Shown here in pieces: positions 1-5,234 of a DNA stretch of 32,929 nt. Source of the stretch: a virus. Every line of letters begins with the position of its first letter. The first letter of the stretch is position 1. The notes beneath the pieces are model-generated. The model saw only the letters and a program-made list of their open reading frames with translations. It did not search any database and was not told where the DNA came from. The position numbers and the translations under genes are program-made. The stretch is from positions 1-32,929 of IMG/VR virus record IMGVR_UViG_3300017613_001967. The stretch is one strand, 5' to 3'.

Positions 1-4
1 AGAT

Positions 5-307
5 ATGGCTAGACTTCAAAACATTCAAATGATTGGTAAAAGTAAACAGATTAGAGTGGTGCTAGATAGTGTCAATCCTGATACTAATTACATTGAAAGA
101 CTATCAGGTGCCTTTTATGACACTCTTGACTATAACCATCGTTGTATGAAGTGTTTAAAACCTATCCAGTGGAACGACTGGACTGGTGAGAACAAGGCAA
201 GGGCAACTTGCTGGTGCGGTCAAAAAGCTACACTATCTTATCAAATGTTTGATAGTCCTGCTTCTTCATTAACTTATTATCAGGCAACGGCAAGTCAATT
301 AGTGTAA
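5..307 (+). CDS. Small zinc-ribbon-like protein, function unknown
   Basis: 100-residue protein I do not recognise as a named family. Four cysteines at residues 47, 50, 69 and 71 (CMKC ... CWC) form a plausible zinc-binding knuckle in the middle of the protein. The flanks have no signal peptide or membrane segment. The ATG is preceded by AGAT, which matches the last bases of the repeated leaders downstream (GGAGGATTAGATATG), so the window probably begins just inside the end of another leader and this start is well supported. It is the first visible cassette of the leader array. A nucleic-acid or protein-binding role is possible but not shown. Confidence 0.75.
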   Translation: MARLQNIQMIGKSKQIRVVLDSVNPDTNYIERLSGAFYDTLDYNHRCMKCLKPIQWNDWTGENKARATCWCGQKATLSYQMFDSPASSLTYYQATASQLV

Positions 308-324
308 AGTCTTTTTGAAGTTCC

Positions 325-410
325 TATTGTATTCTGTTAGGTATAGTAATAAATATTACTATACCTTGCGGTTGTATAATTAAATACACCGTTATATAGG
401 AGGATTAGAT
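325..410 (+). promoter_or_regulatory. Structured leader element, copy 1 (type A)
   Basis: First complete copy of the repeated leader. Its parts in order are: 5' arm ATTGTA (326-331); hairpin 1 with a perfect 12-bp stem (339-350/355-366) and AAAT loop; hairpin 2 (369-377/384-391, one bulged T) with loop AATTAA at 378-383; and the SD AGGAGGATT ending 4 nt before the ATG. The 5' arm can pair with TATAAT at 375-380, which belongs to the left strand and loop of hairpin 2, so arm pairing competes with hairpin 2 or forms a pseudoknot with its loop. Hairpin 1 has no following T-run, so it is not a classical terminator. Confidence 0.8.
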
Positions 411-830
411 ATGGAATCTATCAATCAAATGACACAGGAAGAAATCAACAGAATCAACGAAATGGTATGCTGTGGGAATTGTGGTGCTACTGCCGTGATT
501 CTCAAGTGGGATAACTTAAATCAACGGATGCTTTGTCCCGATTGCAAGTTTGTTGAAAAAGTAATGGACTTGCTGCCTCATGGATCTGGTATCAACGGAG
601 ATTGGGGTTTCGATTGGAAAAGAAATGGTTCTCTTCACCTGCATAATGGCTATCACTGTATGAATGAAAATGGCTATTATGATGGATGGGTAGACTTTAC
701 AGTCATACTTCATCCTAACGATAAAGAATATTTTCGGCTCCAATTCAATAGCAACAGGTACAAGGCTGAAAAGTACATGTTGAGAGAATACCTAACTGAT
801 ACCATCTATGACGCATTGGAAAAATTGTAG
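411..830 (+). CDS. Zinc-ribbon protein, function unknown
   Basis: 139 residues. An N-terminal zinc ribbon is visible as CGNC (residues 21-24) and CPDC (42-45), an 18-residue spacing typical of such ribbons. The remainder is rich in aromatic and acidic residues (DWGFDWKRNG, YYDGWVDF) and may form a small beta-rich domain. No membrane segment. The start lies 4 nt after the conserved leader SD. The TAG stop (828-830) sits inside the 5' arm of the next leader, so coding and leader sequence are fused. Family not recognised. Confidence 0.8.
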   Translation: MESINQMTQEEINRINEMVCCGNCGATAVILKWDNLNQRMLCPDCKFVEKVMDLLPHGSGINGDWGFDWKRNGSLHLHNGYHCMNENGYYDGWVDFTVILHPNDKEYFRLQFNSNRYKAEKYMLREYLTDTIYDALEKL

Positions 831-914
831 GCCATTAGATATAGGGAGCTTATCATACTCCCTATATCTTGTAGTTTTACAATTAAGTAAAGCTATTATA
901 TAGGAGGATTAAAT
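823..914 (+). promoter_or_regulatory. Structured leader element, copy 2 (type E)
   Basis: Arm AATTGTA (823-829). Hairpin 1 has a 12-bp perfect stem (837-848/858-869) unlike that of copy 1. Hairpin 2 is AGTTTTAC/GTAAAGCT (873-880/887-894), closed with a G-U pair, and again has loop AATTAA (881-886). The arm is exactly complementary to TACAATT (878-884). The SD is TAGGAGGATTAA. The stem sequence differs from type A while pairing is kept, which supports an RNA structure. Confidence 0.78.
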
Positions 915-1229
915 ATGACCCAGTACAATGTAACTTTAAAGGCAAAAGAATTGAAGTTGGGTGATGTTGTCAAAGTCGGTGAAGGTAGCTATTTGACAGC
1001 AACAGTCATTAAGATCAAACACACCTCATTTACCAAACTCAGCCAACATACAGTTGAGCACAGAACCGAACAAGCTGGCCTAATTACTTTCTTTAGACCT
1101 TATGTTCACACATCAGATGTTGAGACAACTGCTGGCATTACTCCATATATAGGCTTTGAACAGTTTGAAGTCTATGCTGACAGTGACCGTAGATACTTTT
1201 GCTACGAACATGACAATCTAATCAAATAA
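915..1229 (+). CDS. Small protein of unknown function
   Basis: 104 residues, soluble, with no cysteine motif or membrane segment. The N-terminal stretch (residues 10-36: ELKLGDVVKVGEGSYLTATV) has the alternating pattern of a small SH3-like or KOW-like beta barrel, but this is only a pattern impression. The C-terminus is acidic and aromatic (EVYADSDRRYFCYEHD). It starts 5 nt after the leader SD and its TAA overlaps the 5' arm of leader copy 3. I do not recognise the family. Confidence 0.72.
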   Translation: MTQYNVTLKAKELKLGDVVKVGEGSYLTATVIKIKHTSFTKLSQHTVEHRTEQAGLITFFRPYVHTSDVETTAGITPYIGFEQFEVYADSDRRYFCYEHDNLIK

Positions 1230-1319
1230 TTGAAACCGGGCAAGTATGATAACTAGTAGAAGTTATCATACTCCGCAGGTAAATCAATTAAGGTTTATCT
1301 ATATATAGGAGGATTAGAT
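1227..1319 (+). promoter_or_regulatory. Structured leader element, copy 3 (type D)
   Basis: Arm TAATTGA (1227-1233). Hairpin 1 is 12 bp (1243-1254/1261-1272). Hairpin 2 is AGGTAAATC/GGTTTATCT (1277-1285/1292-1300) with two G-U pairs and loop AATTAA (1286-1291). In this copy the arm has changed to TAATTGA and the loop side to TCAATTA, so the long-range pairing is kept by a compensating change. Bases 1223-1315 are identical to 3018-3110. The RBS is GGAGGATTAG. Confidence 0.8.
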
Positions 1320-1694
1320 ATGTTAGAAACAACAGAAGTCGAATTTAACGAGTACTTTAAATTATTAGATGAGTTTGATAAAGAATGCTTTCCCGAATAC
1401 TCTGATAGTGAATACATACAGCAAGACATCTTTGAATTTTCAATTTGTGGTTTTACATATCAAACGAGAATCATTGTTGATAAATTCAAAGTGATTCTTG
1501 ATGCCGCTTCCACTGAACCTAAAATTTCATCCAATTTCCTTAACATTGACGAAGTCTTTGAGGCTGAATGCATGACTAAGTTAGAAGCAAAAGATCTTGC
1601 CGTGTTACTTGCTACAGAAGACTCTCATTACAATTGCACTGGTGACGACCTGTTGATGTATGGATTCAGAAGGAGATTAGAATCATGTTACTAA
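1320..1694 (+). CDS. Acidic small protein of unknown function
   Basis: 124 residues, strongly acidic in the first 35 positions (many D/E, including DEFDKECFPEYSDSEY). It has no membrane segment and no ordered cysteine cluster. A small acidic early-phage protein could be an inhibitor or DNA mimic, but nothing in the sequence establishes that. The start follows leader copy 3 with the usual SD spacing and leader copy 4 follows immediately. Family not recognised. Confidence 0.72.
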   Translation: MLETTEVEFNEYFKLLDEFDKECFPEYSDSEYIQQDIFEFSICGFTYQTRIIVDKFKVILDAASTEPKISSNFLNIDEVFEAECMTKLEAKDLAVLLATEDSHYNCTGDDLLMYGFRRRLESCY

Positions 1695-1697
1695 GAA

Positions 1698-1785
1698 AAT
1701 TGTAGGCTGTCAGGAGATATAATTATTAGATTATATCTCCGAGCGGTTGTATAATTAAATACACCGTTATATAGGAGGATTAAAA
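1698..1785 (+). promoter_or_regulatory. Structured leader element, copy 4 (type A)
   Basis: Arm AATTGTA (1698-1704). Hairpin 1 is GGAGATATAA/TTATATCTCC (1713-1722/1731-1740) with an 8-nt loop. Hairpin 2 (1744-1766) is identical to copy 1, with loop AATTAA. The SD is TAGGAGGATTAAAA. Hairpin 1 is completely different in sequence from copies 1-3 yet perfectly paired. Confidence 0.8.
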
Positions 1786-2148
1786 ATGAAAATTAGAATG
1801 ACAGTTAAAAGGCTTAAAACACTAATTGATGAAGGCTATAAGCTAGATCAATCAATTAAAAAAGATCAAGATTCTTTAAATCAGATCAAAGTACAAATAA
1901 AAAAATATGCTGAGACAAAGGATAGAGAAAAATTTATTGGTAATGATCATTACTGCCTTGTTTTCGACAAACCTTACGGAAATGTCAAAAGCCCTTTGAA
2001 AGTATGGCATCTATGCAAAGGTAACAAAAAACTGTTCTTTAGTCTGATCAAGGTGTTAGTAACTCGTCTTGAAGACACTTTTGATGAGAAAGTCATCAAA
2101 AGACTGGTGGAATACAATGATGTTAAATGCATTTCTTTTCGTGAATAA
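1786..2148 (+). CDS. Coiled-coil N-terminal protein, function unknown (Gam/Gp157-like layout)
   Basis: 120 residues, basic. Residues 1-45 are predicted helical with heptad-like spacing (LKTLIDEGYKLDQSIKKDQD), followed by a short beta-rich segment (FIGNDHYCLVFDKP) and a helical C-terminus. A helical coiled coil followed by 'K-x-F-x-G-x-x-Y' recalls the general layout of Gam-type and Gp157-type phage proteins that shield DNA ends or resist host nucleases. The resemblance is weak and I give it only as a possibility. It follows leader copy 4 with a normal SD. Confidence 0.7.
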   Translation: MKIRMTVKRLKTLIDEGYKLDQSIKKDQDSLNQIKVQIKKYAETKDREKFIGNDHYCLVFDKPYGNVKSPLKVWHLCKGNKKLFFSLIKVLVTRLEDTFDEKVIKRLVEYNDVKCISFRE

Positions 2149-2232
2149 TTCTACACTGTCAGAAGGTATAGATTGGTCTATACCTTCGAGCGGTTGTATA
2201 ATTAAATACAATTGAACATAGGAGGATTAAAT
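2146..2232 (+). promoter_or_regulatory. Structured leader element, copy 5 (type A variant)
   Basis: Hairpin 1 is GAAGGTATAG/CTATACCTTC (2162-2171/2178-2187) with a 6-nt loop. Hairpin 2 is CGGTTGTAT/ATACAATTG (2191-2199/2206-2214) with two G-U pairs and loop AATTAA (2200-2205). The bulge of type A is lost here and pairing is continuous. The arm TAATTCTA has one mismatch to the loop side. The SD is ATAGGAGGATTAA. Confidence 0.76.
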
Positions 2233-2415
2233 ATGATAGAGCATCGTAAAAAAGAATTGGCGCTTACTGTTTGGAACCTATTTCTTCGGGACAATGCATA
2301 CCAACGAGAATCAGGATTCGCCCAGAACGCATTAAAACAGCTTCAAAAAATGACCTACACTCAACTTGACACTTTGGCGACTCTGTTACTTGGCAAAAGG
2401 AGCTATAACAAATGA
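2233..2415 (+). CDS. Small helical protein of unknown function
   Basis: 60 residues, mainly helical (KELALTVWNLFLRDNAY; FAQNALKQLQKMTYTQL), with no cysteines or membrane segment. I chose the ATG at 2233 because it lies 5 nt after the conserved leader SD; an upstream TTG in the same frame lies inside the leader hairpin and is not credible. It is first in a three-gene cassette whose second gene overlaps it by 4 nt (ATGA), so the genes are probably translationally coupled. Function unknown. Confidence 0.7.
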   Translation: MIEHRKKELALTVWNLFLRDNAYQRESGFAQNALKQLQKMTYTQLDTLATLLLGKRSYNK

Positions 2416-2603
2416 AGATAATATGTATGCATTGCCAAAAAACATTAAAAGTACTGCCTCAAAAGGTTGGTGAGATTAGTCATGGGGACTGTATCAGTTA
2501 CGGAAAACCATGCGAAGGTAGCAAAAAGTATCAGTCATATGTTAAACAAGCTATTTCAAGATTAAAGGAGCAAAATAATGAAGGTGCGAGAAAAGATGGA
2601 TGA
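2412..2603 (+). CDS. Small zinc-finger-like protein
   Basis: 63 residues. Cys5 and Cys8 (CMHC), His24, Cys27 and Cys34 give a likely zinc knuckle at the N-terminus, and a lysine-rich tail follows. The layout CxxC...SHGxC is common in phage zinc-knuckle proteins and in zinc-ribbon anti-repressor-like peptides; function cannot be assigned. The start overlaps the previous stop (ATGA) and has AAGGAG 10 nt upstream. The 3' end overlaps a 30-codon membrane-peptide ORF by 26 nt. Confidence 0.68.
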   Translation: MKIICMHCQKTLKVLPQKVGEISHGDCISYGKPCEGSKKYQSYVKQAISRLKEQNNEGARKDG

Positions 2604-2670
2604 CATTTTAGGCATTATTGGCCTCACAAGTTTATTACTTTTCTTTTTTATCGCTGTTATGTGCTACTAA
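2578..2670 (+). CDS. 30-residue single-span membrane peptide
   Basis: A very short ORF starting at ATG 2578 with AAAGGAG 7 nt upstream. It encodes a charged N-terminus (MKVREKMDD) followed by one hydrophobic helix of about 20 residues ending ...FFFIAVMCY. The TAA stop is also the beginning of leader copy 6, exactly as for the longer genes of the array, and this argues that the reading frame is real. A small single-pass inner-membrane peptide of unknown role; a toxin, lysis-timing or superinfection-exclusion peptide are all possible. Confidence 0.6.
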   Translation: MKVREKMDDILGIIGLTSLLLFFFIAVMCY

Positions 2671-2754
2671 TTGTATTCTGTTAGGTATAGTAATAAATTA
2701 TTACTATACCTTGCGGTTGTATAATTAAATACACCGAATATAGGAGGATTTATT
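2668..2754 (+). promoter_or_regulatory. Structured leader element, copy 6 (type A)
   Basis: Arm TAATTGTA (2668-2675), whose first three bases are the stop codon of the preceding peptide. Hairpin 1 (2683-2711) is an almost loop-free 12-14 bp palindrome. Hairpin 2 (2714-2736) has loop AATTAA. The SD is TAGGAGGATT, followed by TATT and the ATG. Its first 27 nt resemble copies 8 and 10. Confidence 0.8.
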
Positions 2755-3024
2755 ATGAAAATAATTGAATGTAATGGTAACAACAAAAAAACCTATCGCT
2801 TAAAAATCAAAAAGAAAGACTACCTTGCAATGGCTAAAGCTATTAGCAAGGTATATGAAAAGGTTCCCAAAATCCATGAAATCTATCATAATCATGGCCT
2901 ATCTGACATGCGATTTCGATGGGATATGCTGTGGGCTTCTGATTTTGACACATGCACACTATATGATTATTTAATAGATGATAATATAGATACAGCATTG
3001 AGACACATTACCAACACCAAATAA
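2755..3024 (+). CDS. Small basic/acidic protein of unknown function
   Basis: 89 residues with a lysine-rich N-terminal third (NNKKTYRLKIKKKDYLAMAK) and an acidic C-terminal half. No membrane segment or metal motif. The start lies 5 nt after the leader SD; the TAA overlaps the arm of leader copy 7. Not recognised. The lysine-rich beginning would allow nucleic-acid contact, but this is inference. Confidence 0.7.
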   Translation: MKIIECNGNNKKTYRLKIKKKDYLAMAKAISKVYEKVPKIHEIYHNHGLSDMRFRWDMLWASDFDTCTLYDYLIDDNIDTALRHITNTK

Positions 3025-3114
3025 TTGAAACCGGGCAAGTATGATAACTAGTAGAAGTTATCATACTCCGCAGGTAAATCAATTAAGGTTTATCTATATA
3101 TAGGAGGATTTATT
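3022..3114 (+). promoter_or_regulatory. Structured leader element, copy 7 (type D)
   Basis: Arm TAATTGA (3022-3028), hairpin 1 (3038-3049/3056-3067), hairpin 2 with loop AATTAA. Bases 3018-3110 are identical to 1223-1315 over 93 bp, including both loops. This points to recent duplication or gene conversion between leaders whose downstream genes are unrelated. The copies differ only after GGAGGATT. Confidence 0.8.
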
Positions 3115-3330
3115 ATGAGTAAAAGAGTAGAAGTATTACTGGGAAAAGATGGTTCAGTAAAAGTTGAAGCTTTCGGGTTCAAAGGTACTTCTTGTATAGA
3201 GGCTACCAACTTTATTCGTAAGGCACTAGGTGAAAAAGCAAACAACAGCAACACCTTCCTGAAACCCGAATATTGGGAGATGGAAGATGATTTAAATGTC
3301 AACGGATTGCCTAGTGGCCATTGTGGATAA
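3115..3330 (+). CDS. DUF2997 family protein
   Basis: 71 residues. The pattern 'V-x-V-x-x-x-K-D-G-S-V-K-V-E-A-F-G-F-K-G-x-S-C' followed by a helix with 'F-I-R-K-A-L-G' matches my memory of the small DUF2997 family (about 60-70 aa). That family is often encoded beside DUF1257 and a Ycf46-type AAA ATPase in bacteria and some phages. Here the next gene is DUF1257 and the ATPase is 1.5 kb downstream, and this context strengthens the call. The conserved Cys lies in the G-K/T-x-C turn. Biochemical function is not established. Expressed from leader copy 7. Confidence 0.72.
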   Translation: MSKRVEVLLGKDGSVKVEAFGFKGTSCIEATNFIRKALGEKANNSNTFLKPEYWEMEDDLNVNGLPSGHCG

Positions 3331-3364
3331 ATAAACCTTTAAGAAAGTACAAGGAGACATACCT

Positions 3365-3730
3365 ATGAGTCACATCTCAACATACACAGTAAAAATTAAG
3401 AACCTCGATCTTTTCCTGAACTGTGCAAGTGCCAAAGGCCATGAAGTTATCAAGGGTCTTCAGGTAGTCAAACAATTTGGTGCTAATCATGTAGATGCCG
3501 TCGCCTCAGTTAAATTGACAGGATGGCGTTATCCTATAGCAATCACTGAAACCGGAGAAATTAAATATGACCACTTCGGTTCTGCACCAAATAGTATGGA
3601 AAGACTAGGTGAACTTTGCCAACGATATAATGAAGAAGTCATAACTTCAAATATTGATTATAGCAAGGTTCAAAACTTCTTTAAAGAACAGGATAAAGAA
3701 GAAAACCTAAAACTGGTATTTGAATATTAA
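3365..3730 (+). CDS. DUF1257 (Ycf35-like) protein
   Basis: 121 residues beginning MSHISTYTVKIKNLDLFLNC, which closely follows the family opening (MSHFS-x-I-K-T-x-I-K-x-L) of DUF1257/Ycf35 proteins; length matches the usual ~120 aa. Residues 35-75 (VVKQFGANHVDAVASVKLTG..YPIAI) correspond to the beta-sheet core and the C-terminal part contains the usual helical stretch (LCQRYNEEVI). It lies 34 nt after DUF2997 with its own SD (AAGGAGA) and no leader, so the two are one cassette. Plastid and cyanobacterial relatives are known, but the function remains uncertain. Confidence 0.75.
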   Translation: MSHISTYTVKIKNLDLFLNCASAKGHEVIKGLQVVKQFGANHVDAVASVKLTGWRYPIAITETGEIKYDHFGSAPNSMERLGELCQRYNEEVITSNIDYSKVQNFFKEQDKEENLKLVFEY

Positions 3731-3814
3731 TTGTATTCTGTTAGGTAGTATAGTTATAGGCTATACTACCTTGCGATTATACAATTAAGTATAATCTATA
3801 TAGGAGGATTTATT
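3728..3814 (+). promoter_or_regulatory. Structured leader element, copy 8 (type B)
   Basis: Arm TAATTGTA (3728-3735). Hairpin 1 is AGGTAGTATAG/CTATACTACCT (3743-3753/3761-3771). Hairpin 2 is a perfect 8-bp GATTATAC/GTATAATC (3775-3782/3789-3796) around AATTAA. The arm is exactly complementary to TACAATTA (3780-3787). Compared with type A, both strands of the stem have changed. Confidence 0.8.
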
Positions 3815-4243
3815 ATGAAGAAAGTAATGGGATATGAAATTAAACCTCAAGCCAATCTTTATAGAGCTAATCTTCGTAAAGCTGATCTTCGTGGAGCTGA
3901 TCTTCGTGGAGCTGATCTTTGTGGAGCTGATCTTTATAGAGCTAATCTTTATAGAGCTAATCTTTGTGGAGCTAATCTTTGTGGAGCTGATCTTTATAGA
4001 GCTGATCTTTGTGGAGCTGATCTTTATGATGCCAATCTTGACTTCTCATGCTTGCCGTTATGGTGTGGATCATTTGGAATGATTGTAGATGATCGATTCG
4101 TAAAACAAATTTTATGTCATTTCGCAAGATTAGATGTATCAAAATGTTCACCTTGGATCAGGTACGTACATAGAGTAATATCTAACCTTTATAATTGCAA
4201 AAACTGGTTTTGCAAAGAAAGAAATGATGTGGAAGAAATCTAA
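3815..4243 (+). CDS. Pentapeptide-repeat protein
   Basis: 142 residues. Positions 12-76 hold about 13 consecutive A(D/N)LxX pentapeptides ([15 protein letters not shown]), which fold as a right-handed quadrilateral beta helix in this family; some members mimic DNA and act on gyrase. After the repeats comes a [10 protein letters not shown] segment and a helical C-terminal domain (~residues 85-142) that often accompanies pentapeptide repeats in phages and bacteria. At DNA level the repeats are nearly identical 15-mers, so they expanded recently. The target is unknown; a DNA-mimic role is possible. Start is fixed by leader copy 8. Confidence 0.85.
   Translation: MKKVMGYEIKPQANLYRANLRKADLRGADLRGADLCGADLYRANLYRANLCGANLCGADLYRADLCGADLYDANLDFSCLPLWCGSFGMIVDDRFVKQILCHFARLDVSKCSPWIRYVHRVISNLYNCKNWFCKERNDVEEI
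3851..4040 (+). repeat. 15-bp tandem repeats inside the pentapeptide gene
   Basis: Consecutive near-identical 15-mers of the form GCTGATCTTTGTGGA / GCTAATCTTTATAGA. Third codon positions are conserved as strongly as first and second positions (leucine is always CTT), so the array grew by DNA-level slippage or recombination rather than by protein-level selection alone. A second frame also stays open across the array for this reason. Confidence 0.85.
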
Positions 4244-4327
4244 TTGTATGTTATTAGGTATGATAGTCTATAACTATCATACCTTGTGATAATACAATTA
4301 AGTATTATCTATATAGGAGGATTAGAT
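4241..4327 (+). promoter_or_regulatory. Structured leader element, copy 9 (type C)
   Basis: Arm TAATTGTA (4241-4248, beginning with the stop codon). Hairpin 1 is AGGTATGATAGT/ACTATCATACCT (4256-4267/4273-4284). Hairpin 2 is GATAATAC/GTATTATC (4288-4295/4302-4309) with AATTAA. Relative to type B, the T-A and A-T pairs in the stem are swapped on both sides. The RBS is GGAGGATTAG. Confidence 0.82.
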
Positions 4328-4624
4328 ATGAGAAAACTAGAAGGTGCTGGTATATTTGTTTTTGCTCCAATTATTTCTATTTGCCTTTGGATATTAATTA
4401 TTTTATTTATATATCTATGCACAGGGTGTGTGACTTCATCAAGCAACACTAAGAAAGTCGGCATATACAACAAAGATGATGCATATAAAGGGTACTTAAA
4501 ACAAAGTCCCATTGACCCAAGGGTAACAACTCGTTACGACAAGAAAGGCAATATAAAAGGATATTATAAACAAAGTCCTATTAATCCAAGAAAAACAATA
4601 TACCATAAAAAAGGAGGTGATTAA
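4328..4624 (+). CDS. Membrane-anchored or lipoprotein-like small protein
   Basis: 98 residues. A hydrophobic segment spans residues 9-31 and ends LCTGC at about residues 30-34, resembling a lipobox, although Cys at -3 is atypical; it may be a lipoprotein or simply an N-terminal anchor. The exposed part has two copies of KGY(L/Y)KQSPI(D/N)PR separated by a basic linker, a repeat also seen in small bacterial cell-envelope proteins. I chose ATG 4328 because it follows the leader SD. The last codons carry the SD (AAAGGAGGTGAT) of the next gene. Confidence 0.72.
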   Translation: MRKLEGAGIFVFAPIISICLWILIILFIYLCTGCVTSSSNTKKVGIYNKDDAYKGYLKQSPIDPRVTTRYDKKGNIKGYYKQSPINPRKTIYHKKGGD

Positions 4625-4625
4625 A

Positions 4626-4775
4626 ATGATGTCTAAACCATTAATTCTCTTCTTACAGTTAACTGGTTTAATTGTTCTGCTCTATGGAGCTGGAACAGAA
4701 AGCGCTGCCAAAATCGTTATTGGAATTATTTTGGTTATAATCGGTGGTATTGGGTATAGGGAAAGAATCAAGTAA
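4626..4775 (+). CDS. 49-residue two-segment membrane peptide
   Basis: Short ORF starting ATGATG at 4626, 1 nt after the previous stop, with an excellent SD (AAGGAGGTGAT). It has two hydrophobic stretches, residues 5-22 and 29-44, separated by GAGTESAAK, and ends with the charged tail YRERIK. This suggests a small hairpin membrane peptide. The TAA begins leader copy 10. Paired with the preceding membrane protein it may form one envelope-acting cassette, for example in exclusion or lysis; this is inference only. Confidence 0.65.
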   Translation: MMSKPLILFLQLTGLIVLLYGAGTESAAKIVIGIILVIIGGIGYRERIK

Positions 4776-4859
4776 TTGTATTCTGTTAGGTATAGTAAGT
4801 CTAACTTACTATACCTTGCGATTATACAATTAAGTATAATCTATATAGGAGGATTAAAA
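4773..4859 (+). promoter_or_regulatory. Structured leader element, copy 10 (type B)
   Basis: Arm TAATTGTA (4773-4780). Hairpin 1 is 12-13 bp (4788-4800/4804-4816). Hairpin 2 is GATTATAC/GTATAATC (4820-4827/4834-4841) with AATTAA, the same as copy 8, but hairpin 1 is of the type A sort. Hairpins 1 and 2 therefore appear to recombine as separate modules. Confidence 0.8.
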
Positions 4860-5144
4860 ATGGCTTATTTAATGACAGAACCTGACAAGAGTATCTTCTA
4901 CATTAACGGAAAAGATCGTTATGGTAATGAGATATTGTGGACGAAATATCCGTTCTGCCCAGTAAAAAGGTGGAACGGAGCCAGCCTCCAATTAGGTGTC
5001 ATTTGGTATAGTAACAAAACCGAGGTGAAGTTTGCCAATATCTTTATGCTTCCAAAAAAACATTCTAACTGGGATAAACTTGATGGAATTGAATACCAAA
5101 CCATTGAGGAACTGGTTCTTGAAGGTGAATGGAGAGTAGATTAA
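4860..5144 (+). CDS. Small protein of unknown function
   Basis: 94 residues, soluble, aromatic-rich (several W and Y) with a beta-like pattern: SIFYINGKDRYGNEILW, then LQLGVIWYSNKTEVKFANIF. No metal motif or membrane span. The ATG at 4860 follows the leader SD; longer in-frame starts would lie inside the leader. Not recognised. Confidence 0.7.
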   Translation: MAYLMTEPDKSIFYINGKDRYGNEILWTKYPFCPVKRWNGASLQLGVIWYSNKTEVKFANIFMLPKKHSNWDKLDGIEYQTIEELVLEGEWRVD

Positions 5145-5234
5145 TTGTACCTTGTTAGACAGTATAATCTTATAAGACTATACTGTCTTGCGGTTGTATA
5201 ATTAAATACATCCGAACATATAGGAGGATTAATT
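5142..5234 (+). promoter_or_regulatory. Structured leader element, copy 11 (type A variant)
   Basis: Arm TAATTGTA (5142-5149) pairs with TATAATTA (5197-5204) through one G-U. Hairpin 1 is AGACAGTATA/TATACTGTCT (5157-5166/5179-5188), extended inward by TCTTA/TAAGA. Hairpin 2 (5191-5199/5206-5214) has loop AATTAA and one T-T mismatch. The SD is TAGGAGGATTAATT. Confidence 0.78.

Noticed and set aside
339-366. Leader hairpin 1 as intrinsic terminator
   Set aside because: None of the 13 copies has a T-run after the stem; each is followed by TTGC, CCGC or similar and then hairpin 2. The true terminators at 9800-9842 and 19251-19295 look quite different.
375-380. TATAAT in leader hairpin 2 as a sigma-70 -10 box
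   Set aside because: Only type A and B leaders contain TATAAT, on different strands of the stem; types C, D and E do not. No -35 at 16-18 bp is shared. The stem pairing is conserved rather than the hexamer, so I treat the element mainly as RNA structure. A promoter in some copies is not excluded.
3834-4082. Second open frame of hydrophobic repeats over the pentapeptide gene
   Set aside because: The 15-bp repeat keeps any frame without a stop open; there is no SD for this frame and the pentapeptide frame is clearly the functional one.
325-5234. CRISPR-like array
   Set aside because: The repeats are 85-93 bp, variable in sequence and separated by coding genes of different length; they are gene leaders.
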